NCBI GenBank assembly: GCA_026419785.1
Contig: JAODTK010000112.1
Location: forward strand, 124,001 to 188,000
DNA length: 64,000 nucleotides
Source: Sclerodactyla briareus
Lineage: Eukaryota; Echinodermata; Holothuroidea; Dendrochirotida; Sclerodactylidae
Direction: 5' to 3'
In this document: positions 1 to 12,399 of the stretch, piece by piece
How the letters are laid out: every line of letters begins with the position of its first letter
Numbering within the stretch: position 1 is the first letter of the stretch
The notes under the pieces: generated by a model
Databases searched by the model: none
What the model was told of the DNA's origin: nothing
Seen by the model: only the letters and a program-made list of their open reading frames with translations
Made by a program: the position numbers and the translations under genes

Positions 1-2869
1 TGCTCCTCGCGTGAATGAAACTGCAATTTTTACTCCATACCGGCGACTGCAACCGATCTATGGAATCCTAGCTAATGGCGTGACTATCGAAAAAAAAAAA
101 CAACACAACAACGAAAACCAACAACAGGCAACTGTGGATATAAGAGGTAGATTACAACTTTTTGAAACTGTATTGTCACAAATTAGACAATTTGAGGTCA
201 GTGGGGCAGTGATAATCATTAGCCTAACCTGAGCCATTTCCCGTTCCGTACAATGCAAAACATTTGGTAGCCTTCTGGAAGCTCTGATGCACTCCCCGAT
301 ATGAGGAATAAGAGGTTTTTAAAAGCCAGCGTGAAGAATGCGGACGTGGACCCACAAGTATGGCAGTGTTGAGGCTAGGCCAAAACAAGCTCCCATATGC
401 AACAGTAAGCTACACCGTACCACGTATGTGAGGGCTAGAAACGCAGTCTGGTCAAAGGACTAACTCACCAAATCTCACCCTTGAACAGTTCTGAATAGGC
501 CTATGCGTAACGTTCTCCGAGAATATAAAACACAAATAACTTTACAACACAGACCGCCAAACCGTTTGAATTGTGACCATTGGCAGCAATTCAGTCTGCG
601 TATATGGGATATACGACTACATACTAGCTTCTGCCCATTTTAGGGGACTGTAGCATTGACTCAATAGAGTCAGATTGTAACAGTGTACACAGTGCTTTCA
701 ATAAAAAAGAAAGTCCAAAGGATCACCATGGAAATACGGCTGAATTTGAAACATGATACGTTTGACTGTTATGTTTGCATTTCTCCGTGGAGACAACGAA
801 TTGTTTCCCGAGACTGTTGGCCTAGTCTCGAATCGCATTCGAGGGTACCATCTTTGGATTATTGTTGTAGGGAGAATTTGATATGGTAAGAATAAATTGT
901 TGGGCCAGTCTAATCTCGTATCTACGACGTAATGGCATATCTCACAGTCCCTGAGAGTTGCAGTATAAGCAATGGTTACCCGGTGAAGTGACAATAGTTC
1001 AGGGCAATCGTCAGTTTCAAAAATATTATCTATTCTGTATTGCAAACTACAATACATTCTAAAGACATGGTACAACACAGCTAAGCCTATACCGGATTAG
1101 GCCTATACAGTCTACAAAATAGCTTTTGCCTGGCATGGCCTGCAAACAAATTTGCTCACAGAATACTTGGCTCTGGCAGCAGCAAGGCGCATAACCCGTA
1201 AAACCGCTATTCTAAACACTCTACAAGCAGGGGCAAAATGAAGTATCCATGCCTGGCCATCTCGAAATTTGAATAGGCTCCGGTTTTTGCTCACGTCCGC
1301 AGTAGTTGCTCGGTATGTATGTGCAGGCGGATAAATCGCGAGTGTATATCCGCGAAGAATTAAGTTGTGGACTCGTTAAGAGAGAGCACCTTAAATCTTG
1401 TCAATATGACCTTTGAATTTGAATGTCTATTCGTTGGTCAGGGACCAACTCGCTAGTCACAAAGTTTCGTTTAAATGTAGGACAAATCGCATAAATTATG
1501 AAATTTGACCGCCGTGTCCTTGAAATGACATTCATGTTGTTTAGAAACAAAGCAGTCCAAGTATAATTCTCACAATAGCAGTATATCCATTCAATTTTTT
1601 TGGATAGACGATGATATACAGTAGGCCACAGAAAACAACAAAAATAATGATGGAGAACTATGCCGATGTCTCGAGGTAATGCCATTCGTAATTAATGAAT
1701 ACTTGAGACGTATCCCGAACGTAAGGATGGCTTTAGTGCTGCTGACATTGGATTACAACTGAATCTCCCTGAAAATTACAAAAGCGTGCAGGAAATTAGG
1801 CTTCAATATATAAGTCTCTTGAATGACTAATTTGATGCATCTGGCTGGAAGCGTCTTGTATGCTTTATCGGGCGAAAAATGGCAGGATTGACTAATGGTT
1901 GATTAGACAGCCCGGTGAAGGACAATGTGAAGAAAGATACGATTGTTGTGTCACATCGTTTCTTCAAGCAGGCAAAAACGGCGCCAGCGTAATATTTTTG
2001 ACATGACTGCGCTTATAACCCAAATTGTCATAGACGACCCTTTGATGCCCTGACATAGTGAAGATGTTTTGTTATGAATGACGAGTAAGATGTTGGCCCT
2101 TACAACTTACCAGTGAAAAAAACACATGTTGGGGTACAGACCACATATTCCATTCATATTTTTTATTCAGTTTTTGTTATCTACGTTTAAAAAGTTCGGG
2201 TCGAGTGGCGCACGTTCACTGGGTTCTCACTGACAATACTCGAAGCGTCTTCAATTTGTTTTCTATGACCAGCGTTGGTTCTCCAAAGTGAAGCCAATTA
2301 ACAGCTAATTCCAAGCTTATCAGCAGGTTAAACGTTCTTATTATGTATTATTATTATTATTCTCAGTAAGCTGACACAACTAATCTGACCCGTGGCCCTG
2401 GGTATATTAGTACGAAAAGAGTATTTGGCTTGATGGTTACTTTAATTCCACAGGATCGACGTTTGTAAACCTACTTCTATGATAATAGGTGTTCTTCGTC
2501 GAATCTGAGATAATTTGATATGAGAAAGACTCGTATCTTCCATAGACAACTGCGCTCGGTCGGTAAATTGTCTAAAGCGGCAACAATGTTTTTTAAAAAC
2601 GACACGAAATTAAGGGGGTGCTAGTCCGTTCGTTATCTTATCAACTGGAATAACCGCCACGCTGATTCACAGGCTACGTAATGTCGATTAGGAAAATATC
2701 ATGTTAAAAACACTCGCGAATCTACATGGGATGACATAGGCAGCACTATTATCACGCAAGTAACTTCATATTCGTAGTCCAGTTGGCGAAATCACATCGC
2801 TGAGATTCCCAAGAAGATTCATATGAAATGGCTGTCACATGCCTACCCCAGCAGCGTACTATGAACTAT
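1..2869. other. No recognisable gene or element
   Basis: Only short open frames (longest about 126 codons) are present, none with a recognisable domain. The DNA is of mixed composition with a short ATT run near 2340-2360. I see no LINE motif, tRNA-like box or terminal inverted repeat here. It may be intergenic or intronic DNA. Confidence 0.6.
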
Positions 2870-3650
2870 TTAGCCGATCAAGTACAGGGATCTGGATATA
2901 ATTTCCAAATGGTCGTCCGACTGGCAAATGTTTTCAATGTCGACAAGTGCAAAGTTATGTATGTTGGTTTTCACAATCGCAAGGCTTCCTTCAATTAAAA
3001 TGGCCAAATATTCAGGAGGTGATTTCAGAAAAAGATCTTGGGGTTTGTTTTGATTCTTCTTTGAAACCTTCTAAGCAGTGTGCCGAAGCTGCTAGAAAAG
3101 GCAATTGGATTCTTGGCTTGATTAGACGTCATTCATTTCCTGAGAATGATATTGTTGTCAGGCTGTTTAAGGAACTGGTGAGACCGCACCTGGAATATTC
3201 TGTGTGGAATCCCAACTTTGCAAAAGACAAGCAGGTTATTGAAAACGTTCAGCGTAGGGCAACTAGAATGATGCACTGCTTGAAAAATTTATCCATACGA
3301 AGAAGATTAAGGCGGTATCGGTCGAACTACCATGGAGCTAAGGCGAATTCGGGGTGACTTGATCCAGGTTTTCAAAATTGTCCATGGACTCGATGCGCTG
3401 TCTTTCCACTACTTGTTTGAATTTCCCCATGTTACTGCAAATAGATGCCACGGTTCTCAAGATTCGTGGCAAACGTTGCAGATAGATTGGACATTCGTAA
3501 TATTTCTTCTCGCAGAGAGAGTGATCAGTGCGTGGAATTGTCTTCCTGAAATGTGTTCTCTCTAAGCGTGTGGGATGAAGGCGTTCAAGAACAATCTTTA
3601 TTTTTCAGGAATCACGGCGCGAATTATTAGTGGTTTGGTTCATTTTTCTT

Positions 3651-3677
3651 CCCCCCCCCCCCCCCCCCCCCCCCCCC
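3651..3677. repeat. C27 homopolymer
   Basis: An uninterrupted run of 27 C between the LINE coding end and its AACTA tail. It is the longest G/C homopolymer in the window. Confidence 0.95.
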
Positions 3678-3694
3678 TGGGATGACCCTTATTC

Positions 3695-3817
3695 ACTAAC
3701 TAAACTAAACTAACTAAACTAAACTAAACTAAACTAAATAAACTAAACTAAATAAACTAAACTAAATAAACTAAACTAAATAAACTAAACTAACTAAACT
3801 AAACTAAACTAAACTAA
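3695..3817 (+). repeat. (AACTA)n tail with AACTAAAT variants
   Basis: Tandem ACTAA/ACTAAA units with interspersed AAATAAACT variants form the 3' terminal microsatellite of the CR1-like fragment. The higher-order alternation (several plain units, then several containing AAAT) suggests expansion in blocks. Confidence 0.9.
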
Positions 3818-3820
3818 GTT

Positions 3821-4910
3821 AACAACCCTCGATCACACGGACGGGGAGATTCGAGAATCTGGAAGTTACCAATTATTGATTCGTGTTGTCTTTATTCCGA
3901 CCTCCAGGGATTGGAATGGTTTATCACCGTATGCGTTCGGAGACAATTATCCGCATATGGTTATTTTTTTTTATAGTAATAAATCGCATCCATAACTATA
4001 CCAGGTAAGCTTGCCCCGGCCCCAGTAAACAACCACTATGGAACCAATAGTGGGCTGTTTTTTTAGCTCAGTGTTACAAAAATGTTATTCCCTTCAGACT
4101 CAATAACATTCACATCATCTTAATCATCGTTATCAGTTCTCAAGAAGAGGATCACTGAAGACATAAATCCCCCCATCAATAACTCATGTGCTTTCATATG
4201 CTATTATGCTACTAATAACTTGGGTTTATGTCTATATTTCTCTGTATAAACGGCTGTTTGATTTAGAGCATTCCACTGTTCCTACTCCTACAAAATTAAT
4301 CATATCTATTGATATACGAGCTCTGTACAATTATTGTTTGTACAATGTACTGTTTAATGGGCAAATAGGCGCACTAAATATTCGACATCTTAACCAGTCT
4401 GAAACACCATAACTGGGCATTGATAACATTCCATATGAAAATCTCTTGAACTATGAATTGAGTGACTGTGTTATTCCGTTACATTTGATTGAACCAACGA
4501 TCTGACAGAAAGGAAGGGGGGAGGGGCGTGGTATTTTGGTATGGTGAACACTAGATATGAAGAGAATTAAATCCTAACCAACATCTTTGGTTGCTCGCAT
4601 TCTGTGTTCGGAACCTGTCGAAATAGTCCCCACCAGACTACAATAGAGGTTGGCGTGTTTTCGATATAGACGGAGATATATGAAGACAGCTCAAAAGTTC
4701 TGTTCTCAAGTTCCTGTTCGCGCATGAAAAATGTGGTGAGGGGTTTGCTTCGTTACGCTCGTTTTACCATAGGATAATACCTGGGTGCCCACTATTGCAC
4801 GTGGTAATTTTGTTGTGAACGTCTGCTGTTTCTATGTGAAATCGTGTAGTGTGTTAGGTACGACCGCTCTCGTCTCGCCTGAACATATTCACGAGGATAT
4901 TTAGCGATCA
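3821..4910. other. Unrecognised spacer
   Basis: About 1.1 kb with no recognisable coding motif. A 74-codon frame at 4188-4412 has ordinary AT-rich composition and no identifiable domain. Confidence 0.5.
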
Positions 4911-5345
4911 CTTTGGTGTGTGTATGTGTGTGTGTGTGTGTGTGTGTGTTTGAGTGTGTCACACGTTCTTATTGACAGTTGTTCTCCGAAATAGTGAGAC
5001 CGATTTTGATGAATTTTGTATGTAGACCGGGTAGGCCTTAACACGAATCTGATTAGATTTGGGCACTGATTAAGTATTGGTAATTAGCCTATTTTATGTC
5101 AATTCATTGTTCAAGCTCGTCAAAAATTACGGACGAACTGTATGGGTTATGGTGATTCCTCTGGCAGAAAGGTATAGGATATGAAGTAGATGAACTGATC
5201 AGATTTTCAGCGTAAATATGCTAATTTGCGAAGTTTGGCGGATTCTCATGAAACTTGAATTGGTCTACCTTCAGTCCGAAACTTATAAAAAAAAACTTAT
5301 TAACAAATATTCCGGGTCACTGGAGGTCAATAAATGTGTCTAATT
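4911..5345 (+). repeat. (GT)n followed by AGGTCA-type dispersed repeat
   Basis: A GT microsatellite (4917-4950) is followed by AT-rich sequence with phrases such as CCGATTTTGATGAATTTTG and, near 5320, GGTCACTGGAGGTCAATAAA. The same GGTCA/GAGGTCA style recurs at 8.6-8.9, 29.6-30.0 and 31.5-31.8 kb. I take it as a non-coding dispersed repeat family. Its class cannot be named from sequence alone. Confidence 0.5.
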
Positions 5346-6189
5346 CGCACTCCCGGAAAATACACACTCCCGGAAGATACCTGTCATAATGACAAAACCC
5401 AGGGCATGCAGTTGTGGCGTAACCTTCGTTAATGTGACTGAATTACACAGCGATTATTGGATACATTATCAGATGTTCAATTCCTATTAAAACGAAATCG
5501 TCGTTGAAGTCACATAAATGACTAATGTGATGTATTAACCCTGAAGCGTCCTGCATGCATAACGTGGCGGAAAATGGCAGAATGCATTAACATGTTGATT
5601 AAGACTGCAGACTCGATGAATGATATAAGGAACATAATGGATGTACGCTGTCACAATATGTCAAAACAAAAATCCTCGGGCGACATTGATACGAGGAAAC
5701 CTTCTGTGTCTTAACCCTTTTCCAGCCGACATTGATTGATTCTAACACGTGGGATGTTTCACTATGTCGCCTGATCCCCATTTATTGATACTCTTTTACT
5801 ATTATCCAAAGAAATACCAACAGAGAGGACAAGTGGGATTTCATTCCTGGATGGTATGTTTCAAAGACGATTTCTGTAAAGGTTGTCATATTCTCATCTT
5901 CTCAAAATGAAAAGAAGTATCCTACGATCGATCGATAAAATAATAGCCAATAAGAGGGAGTTGGGTGACAATAGAAGTAATCAAACAAGGCTTTTCCAGT
6001 ATAACCCCTTCAATATAAACATAGGTCATTCATATACGGAATCAGTTCAGGAGAGATAGAAAGCAGAGGCGGTTCAAAAATAATAGGAATGTAGAATTAG
6101 AAAGAGAAACGAGGAATCGGAATACAGAATATTCTCTGAGAATAAGTAGTCGACGTATTGACCCGAGCACCGATCAGTACAGCAGTTAG
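5346..6189. other. Unrecognised spacer
   Basis: AT-rich sequence without recognisable coding motifs. It ends where the 3' tail of the minus-strand LINE begins. Confidence 0.45.
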
Positions 6190-7250
6190 TACATCACAGT
6201 TGTGATCATTTCATTGCATTAATTAAGTTATTTTAATTTAATTTAATCTTTTATTTCGTCTAGACAAGGCAAATGTATAAATGAAGGGCACAGAAAGACA
6301 GTAGATGTCTATCGGGCGAGTGACCAACGAACAAGAGCTAATTTATACCAATTGCAACATGAATAATAAATAATTAGTTTGTAGCATAAGAGATAGTTGA
6401 AAACATCAATTTCTGGTATCATAACTCTCCAACATGTATGATTCCAATTTGGTTCTTAAACGAGTTACACGACTCTTGACGTTATCTGGCAGATTGGATA
6501 AATTACAAAAAATGCTGTTACCAAAAGCAGTGTCAGTCGTTCGCATCCAACCACTTTCTCAACATGCTCCAAACTGATTGCGCTTTGTCAATGAGAATGT
6601 TACAGTTTGCATCGGTACAAAAAGAATCAGTGTCGTCAGCGAATAGTCTGATAGAAACATTAGGGACAGCATTATGAATATCATTAACGTACACTAGAAA
6701 AAGCAGTGGCTCAAGAACAGACCCCTGGGGAACACCAACCTCATGTCACAGCAGCTGGAAAGGACATTATTGACACACAGTACTGTTCCTATTGGATAGA
6801 TAGCTACGCATTAGGTCTAATGTTCTGAACACCATAATGGGTAGCTTGCAAATATATTTTATGATCTACAATGTCAAACGTTTATTTCAAGTCTAGATAC
6901 ATTCCTATGACATTGTCACCCTTTGGCCAAATTAGTGCCGAAAACAGTTGATTGTCTCTAAGAGGCGGCGCTAGTATAATGGCGTTTTCGGAAGCCAACT
7001 GGGAAATCAAACATGGTTTTATTTCTCTCTAGAAACATCGGAGGAGTTTATTCAATGAGCCTTTCTAGGACTTAGTTAATGCAGAGCAACAAACTGATAG
7101 GCCGGTAGTGATCAGCATCTATCTACCACAAATGCTATCTTAGGCCGATGCATTTATCCCCTATGTAACATTGCTTCGAGGAATTTAGACCTAATATCTG
7201 AATAGTCTGAAAAGGACTGACAAGAACGGATGATGTTCGTTTCATTCGTT
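6190..7250 (-). mobile_element. CR1/Jockey-group LINE fragment with RT core
   Basis: On the minus strand the translation runs through FGFRKRH-like, a MYLDLK-like palm segment, YLSNRNSTVC, GVPQGSV and LLFLVYVNDIHNAVPNVSIR, then LFADDTDSF, the catalytic ADD box, and DKAQSVWSMLRKW. These are the reverse-transcriptase motifs of a CR1/Jockey-group LINE in the usual order. Several stops and frame changes show it is dead. At its 3' side (lower coordinates, about 6240-6280) the minus strand reads a TTTGCCTTGTCTAGACG-AAATAAA-like untranslated tail ending in an A/T-rich TTAAATTAAA stretch. The 5' endonuclease portion is not visible. It abuts the plus-strand fragment at 7.29 kb. Confidence 0.75.
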
Positions 7251-7284
7251 TGTGTGGCTGAGTATACCATCATTGTTTCATTTG

Positions 7285-7800
7285 TGAAATGAAAGAAATT
7301 TGTCGATGTTTCGATTGCTGGGAAAGACAATTGTATTCTCGACTTGACCAGACGTCATTGGAGCTTCCATTATGCAGTATTGCTGCCAGGCTGTCATAGG
7401 CCACTTGTAAAGCCCCACCTCTAGTATTTTGTTCAACGTGTATAAATCTCTCCTCTTGAGAATTAAGTGGCTTATTGGGTGATTGTAAGCGTTTGAAGAA
7501 GGGTAACCAAATTGATCAGCTGCATGAGAAATTTGCAGTTCGAGGAATATTATATTATATTTGACATCGATGGAACAGAGGCGGAAGAAGAGAGCGTCAT
7601 TTGTTCAGGTTTTTTTTCCAAAATTGTTCAGGCTCTCGATGAACCTTTCTTCGACTATTCCTTAAAATTTCCCAACTTAATTATTTCAAGGGTCATCGAT
7701 GCAGTTTGAGTATTTCGTTTAGGAAGGAGTGATCAGTGAGTGAGAAATTGATGTCATTGAGAACAATTTATGACTTGGTTGTGTTTCAAGAAAATTGGGG
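7285..7800 (+). mobile_element. CR1-like LINE, decayed C-terminal fragment
   Basis: Scattered over three frames are phrases matching the 2.87-kb copy: a WILGL-IRRH-like block, a PHLEY-like block, a KIVQALDEPFFDY segment equivalent to KIVHGLDALSFHY, and an SFRKE-SDQ segment. The order and orientation match the C-terminal third of that family. It is more decayed than the first copy and has no long open frame (the longest is 65 codons). I infer it is an older member of the same family. Confidence 0.6.
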
Positions 7801-8555
7801 TAATCTTTGAGTTAATTTTTCTCAATGACTGGCTTGCTGAGGCACTGAGGTCATTAGCAGAGAGTATTTTCCATAACTCTTTTGAAGTAAACTAATCTAC
7901 CTAATCCACTACACAGCAACACGAGGTAGTCTGGAGAATTGATCCTCTCCTCGTCACAAATTATATGAACATATTATTCCCACGAGGCGTTCGATACTGC
8001 TCCAGCTGTCATATAGTGGTGAACAAAAAGGTGTATTCGTAGTCGATGAGACCATCCCACCCAGCAATCAACAGAGTGGCGATGAATTGTATTCTTCTCC
8101 AAATCAAGTAAAATGATCACGGCTATAGATATACACGACAGATTCACTTTAATCCAAGCAGTAGGTTGTACACCGAGAAGATGGATTTGTCAGGTGTCGC
8201 AATGACCATAACGTGCACTACTTGAGTTACTTGAATTACTTGAGTCTGGTCTTGAAAATGTTGCGAAAATGCGGAGTGGTTTCTATCCATCGACCCAGTA
8301 AAAAATGAAGTGTTGTATATGCGATAAAGTGGAATGCTTGCGGTTGGTAGAGGGTATTTGAACAGATGTCAACAGATGTGTCAATACAGATGGGACAATT
8401 AGGATAATGAATTACCCTCATTGCACTCAGTCTGGTGACAACAACTGATGACGTAACTTCCGCGAACAACAATTCAAGCAATTATCCACACGTATAACGA
8501 AATATATTAAATTAACCAGAAAGCCAAAAGGTTTTGTGATTCCTCGACTGCCTCA
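7801..8555. other. Unrecognised spacer
   Basis: No coding or repeat signature identified. An 81-codon minus-strand frame at 8236-8481 has no recognisable motif. Confidence 0.45.
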
Positions 8556-8885
8556 TGACCTTTCACTTAAAGTCTATTAAACTCAGGTTACCTATGTCAT
8601 GGTCCCTCAGGAGGCTTAGTTAGTGAGGGTCAGTTCCCCCTAAATTGCCTCCTGGCAGTCTATATCATTTATCACGTTAACAGAATTTTCAGACGTTGAC
8701 CTTTATTGAACCTCAGATGACCTTTGACCTACCCTAATCATCTACGCATTATGGGGAACCCAATCCAAGAGTAATGAGCTTGATCCATAGAGATGAGATC
8801 GAGTTATCGTGATCACAAATCAAAATAGGCCAAATATCCATTTTCAACAATTTTCAATTTTTTTCTCCAAATCTGACCCCGCTAT
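8556..8885 (-). repeat. AGGTCA-type dispersed repeat
   Basis: On the minus strand this reads GGTCAAAGGTCATCTGAGG, then AAAGGTCAACGTCTGAAAAT and a GTTAACGTGATAAATGATA segment. The combination of GGTCA repeats, 'gtctgaaaat' and 'taacgtgataa' also appears at 31.5-31.7 kb on the plus strand, so it is a dispersed repeat family and not a single-copy regulatory array. Confidence 0.55.
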
Positions 8886-9023
8886 ACACCAATACGGCTC
8901 CTGTTAACTCCCATTAAAAAGCAATGCATGCCAAACTTCTAGCTTGGTTTGACGAAGCATTCTGGACTCCATACAGGTGGGGTCGAGTCATTCAGCGTCA
9001 CACACCCACACACACCACACATC

Positions 9024-9025
<2 letters not shown>
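8886..9025. other. Short spacer
   Basis: No feature seen before the CA microsatellite. Confidence 0.4.

Positions 9026-9116
<91 letters not shown>
9026..9116. repeat. (CA)n microsatellite
   Basis: Uninterrupted CA dinucleotides of about 90 bp with CACC interruptions at either edge. The His/Thr and Cys/Val open frames in both strands here come only from the repeat. Confidence 0.95.
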
Positions 9117-9117
<1 letters not shown>

Positions 9118-9960
9118 ACACACTTTCATGACTGCATAGATTTCGCTGCTCAACAAGGAAATAAAATGGACTGAAATGGAATGCTTCCGATGTAATGTAG
9201 CCTAGCTAACCAGTATAATTAGGAAGGGAAGTTTTGTGAACTGTGTATTAAGCTTAGCGTTGGGCTTGCCCTCTTCTATAACTCATTTGATATACGTGGA
9301 TAACTTCCAATTTTCAAATTGCAGTTGATGCTTTAACGATATAGATAGAGGGTATATTCCATGTACCTAACTGATCAATTTTGAATTCCAAACCGATCTT
9401 TTTTATGTGTTCTCGATACTGATTATCTGCACAGGTCTTCTGACGTCACTGAGGGATCCAAATGAATGTTTCTTATAAGTTTACCCAGTAATTGCTGATT
9501 TATTATACCCCATCAGCGAAAAGGTAAACGTTTACTCGGAAGCCGGTAAAGGATTGCATTAACACATTATGTAAATTGTCATTCAAATTCAATTCACCAT
9601 TCTCGAGTGACAAAAATGTAAATTCTGCCCCAAACGAGTCTTTTTACTCCCCTTTGAAAAAGAATCGCCAAGAATAAGCTTTTATCGACAGAACTGCTTC
9701 GGGCTATTGCTTCATTATTCGGCAATAACTCGGTAATATTCGGTAATAATTGAATGGGAACACCATTTGTCCATTACTGAAAAATTCCACTCATGGATTT
9801 GATAGCGATTCCACCATTCAATTCTATTTCATGAATAGGCAATTGGATACATACCGTATAATATGTGTGTTTATGTCGTGGAAGAAGCTAAATAAATTTG
9901 TCGACAGTGATCGCACTCAGGAGTCGTATTACGAAAAAGAGAACACAACTATTTCCTAAG
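9117..9960. other. Unrecognised spacer
   Basis: No supported gene. A 69-codon frame at 9750-9959 has no recognisable domain. Confidence 0.45.
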
Positions 9961-9963
9961 TCT

Positions 9964-9966
9964 TAT

Positions 9967-10059
<93 letters not shown>

Positions 10060-10075
10060 ATATATATATTATATC
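9964..10075. repeat. (AT)n microsatellite
   Basis: About 110 bp of nearly pure AT with TATTATA slips. It lies directly upstream of a LINE-like 3' end. Confidence 0.95.
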
Positions 10076-10123
10076 TATCCTTTCTGGATTATTAAAGTTT
10101 TACTTACTTACTTACTTACTTAC

Positions 10124-10155
<32 letters not shown>

Positions 10156-10181
10156 ACTTACTTACTTACTTACTTACTTAC

Positions 10182-10233
<52 letters not shown>

Positions 10234-10235
10234 CA
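10076..10235 (+). mobile_element. (TTAC)n tail of Rex1/Babar-type LINE
   Basis: A short ATTAAAGTTTTACTTAC lead-in is followed by about 130 bp of TTAC units with periodic TAC slips. The same lead-in plus tail ends minus-strand copies at 22.4-22.7 kb (AATAAAGTTTTCCTTAC) and 47.7 kb, where adjoining sequence encodes a Rex1/Babar-like reverse transcriptase. Here only the tail remains, with the AT microsatellite in place of coding sequence. Confidence 0.65.
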
Positions 10236-11400
10236 CTTAATTACATGGCGAAATTACCCTATTGGGTAACGCCAACCCAAACCTCTGATTTATAGTGAGT
10301 CCCTTACTCTAACGAGGGACAGAATGAATAGATATAATTGTGAGCCCTCGATAGTAGTCCCGAACATATGTTTACCTTAGAGGAGGTAATGGCAACCAGA
10401 ACAACAGCTGAAATGTACCAACCCCGAAGGATCTCAACATAATAAATAACACGTTATTATGAAATAATGACAACAATAGGCTATAGCTTTTGGCATGCAC
10501 GAGAGGAGAGTATTAGAGACATGCTCTGCATTCGAATAGGCGTAGGTGTAAATTGTTATGGATTATTTAGAAAACATATATTGGAGGATTATCATTCTCC
10601 TGTAGTAACAGGGATGTTAATAATAATGATTTTTTCTATTGGATTATATAAGGCTCTTCTGAATACACACATAAATGACTGGTTGAGAATAATTCAGGAT
10701 ACCTGCCACAGATGACGTAATGCGTAGTGTTCCCGTAATTGAGAGGGAATAATTTTCTTTAATGAATATAACTGCCCCGCCATACTCCTACATTAGCATT
10801 AATATAACCTCCCGATTCATTCTTCTAGCTTCTTAGGTAACAGAAACAGCAAAGTATTGTAATAAAATGCTTATATCGGTGGTTACATATAATTATCAAT
10901 TGATGAGATGATTCATTTCATGAACGTCTGAAGATGTTCCATATCATAGCTTGGTAGCTGATGGCCAGTGCTCATCTAACATCTACCAAATTTCACATTT
11001 GATACACAGAGAGCTTCATGTGAGGAGTAATACTCTCCATATGCTCTGTTAATTGAATAGCCATCTGGAATTTGAAATCCGGATGCCCAATCACCAGACG
11101 CCTACAAACACCCACATTTGAGACTCGGCTTTCGAAATTAATTTCAACGACGTCAACCGAGGCAATTAGCCTGTCACCACCGCCGTCCAACATTGAAAAT
11201 CCATTAGAACCACCCCAGAGTTGATCCATCCCTAAGATGTGACAGTTCCAACAGTATCGACCTATTTGCAATTTGAGACAGACACAGAATACCGTGTCAA
11301 AATCTGTTCAATTTAACCATCATGCCTTGTAAGGTTTTAACCGTGGCAACACCGAATCACACCAGCGTACGGAGTGCGAAACGGTACAAAATCATCACGA
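10236..11400. other. Unrecognised spacer with one open frame
   Basis: A 92-codon minus-strand frame at 10993-11271 and an 82-codon plus-strand frame at 10467-10715 have mixed, protein-like composition but no domain I recognise. Neither has convincing splice or start context. I do not call a gene. Confidence 0.4.
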
Positions 11401-11520
11401 AGATGGAATTCCCGACGTCGAAAACAGAATCAACTCATCGAAAACAGTATCAGCCCATCGGAAATAAAATCAAGCAGTTAAAGAGTATATAAGCCTATCG
11501 AAACAAGAATCAATATGTCA
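11401..11520 (+). repeat. Degenerate 20-bp minisatellite (about 6 units)
   Basis: Units begin exactly every 20 bases (11421, 11441, 11461, 11481, 11501) and share the pattern AAAACAGNATCANCNCATCG. A weaker unit precedes at 11401. The phase is kept without indels although the units have diverged, so this is an old, stable tandem array. No function is evident. Confidence 0.8.
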
Positions 11521-12399
11521 TATGATACTCCATGACAGGATTTTGATTTTATTGCCGTGGACCTTCAATAAGTAGATACACGCCTGCGCAGATCTGGTGG
11601 GCGATGTGTAACACAATAATCAAGAATGGGACCAAGCCCTCAGGATTTTGAAACTGAACTGACAATTTCGATGTACAAGCAAGTATTTATAATATTTTAG
11701 CTAAGGCGCTGGTGTTCAATTTTCAGTTCAATCACGTGGCTACTGCAATGGCACGCATGAAATAGTTGGCTGCACTCTAGCCCACAACATTAAACTCATT
11801 GCCATGCCATGTCATTGGTAGACATTACGTCATACAATGTGCGAACCATAGCAGCCCATTTAAATGGTCATGTAATTAAATATGACTGGACTTCTGGTAT
11901 TTTCCATGCATTACATTAGGACGGACGAAACTCCACACCGAATTTCAGCCGATTCGAGTCTGTTACATGACATTGGCCTTTGAAGAAACGAACGGTACCG
12001 TGCTTTTTCATAAATGGTTGTAATACGAAACCATCATTGGAAGAGTTGGAATAGTTGTAAAAATGTCACCCCACTAACCAGCATTTGCAGGCATTTTCTT
12101 TCGAACTTTCTTACGTAAAGTTTCCTCTCAAATAGGCGCTGAACGTTCAATAGTTTCGAAAGATCCTAACCAGGAACATGAAAAGCTTAGCGATTGCTTA
12201 GCCACGTACTAATGTACTGATTAGAGAAACTCAGTAATTGAGCAACTCTGCCATGGCTTAGATATAATTTGACCTGGCTCGGGAATGTTAGGAACCATAG
12301 AAGATGATGTGAAGTTGTATTTGCAACTTTCATTAGAGTTTCGGGGAAGGGAGGGGGGGGGGGGGGTATTGTGAGTTGACAGTTTTTGGTTGCGCCTAA
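11521..12399. other. Unrecognised spacer
   Basis: No supported feature apart from a G14 run at 12353-12366. The R2/NeSL-type LINE to the right fades out about here. Confidence 0.45.

Larger units (their letters stand above)
2870..3820 (+). mobile_element. CR1/L2-type LINE, 3' fragment
   Basis: The plus-strand translation shows the post-catalytic part of a non-LTR reverse transcriptase. It reads from a KWSSDWQM-like and NVDKCKVM segment through EKDLGVCFDSSLKPSKQC, LVRPHLEYSVWNP and IENVQRRATRMM to RRIRGDLIQVFKIVHGLD and a final RVISAWNCLP block. This order is typical of CR1/Jockey-group LINEs. Frame changes separate some blocks, so the ORF is dead. The 5' two thirds (endonuclease and fingers/palm) is missing, which is normal 5' truncation. 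The coding end is followed by a C27 run and then a tandem AACTA tail, a microsatellite 3' end as CR1-like elements often have. Relatives lie at 7.3 kb (+), 20.0 kb (-) and 44.3-45.0 kb (-). Confidence 0.85.

Noticed and set aside
8924-9174. Overlapping His/Thr- and Cys/Val-rich proteins
   Set aside because: These are translations of the CA microsatellite in all frames. The same applies to the frames at 55418-55760 and 32311-32676.
10100-10235. Telomere-like or CRISPR-like array
   Set aside because: TTAC units have no spacers and do not match a telomere repeat; the lead-in shows a LINE tail.
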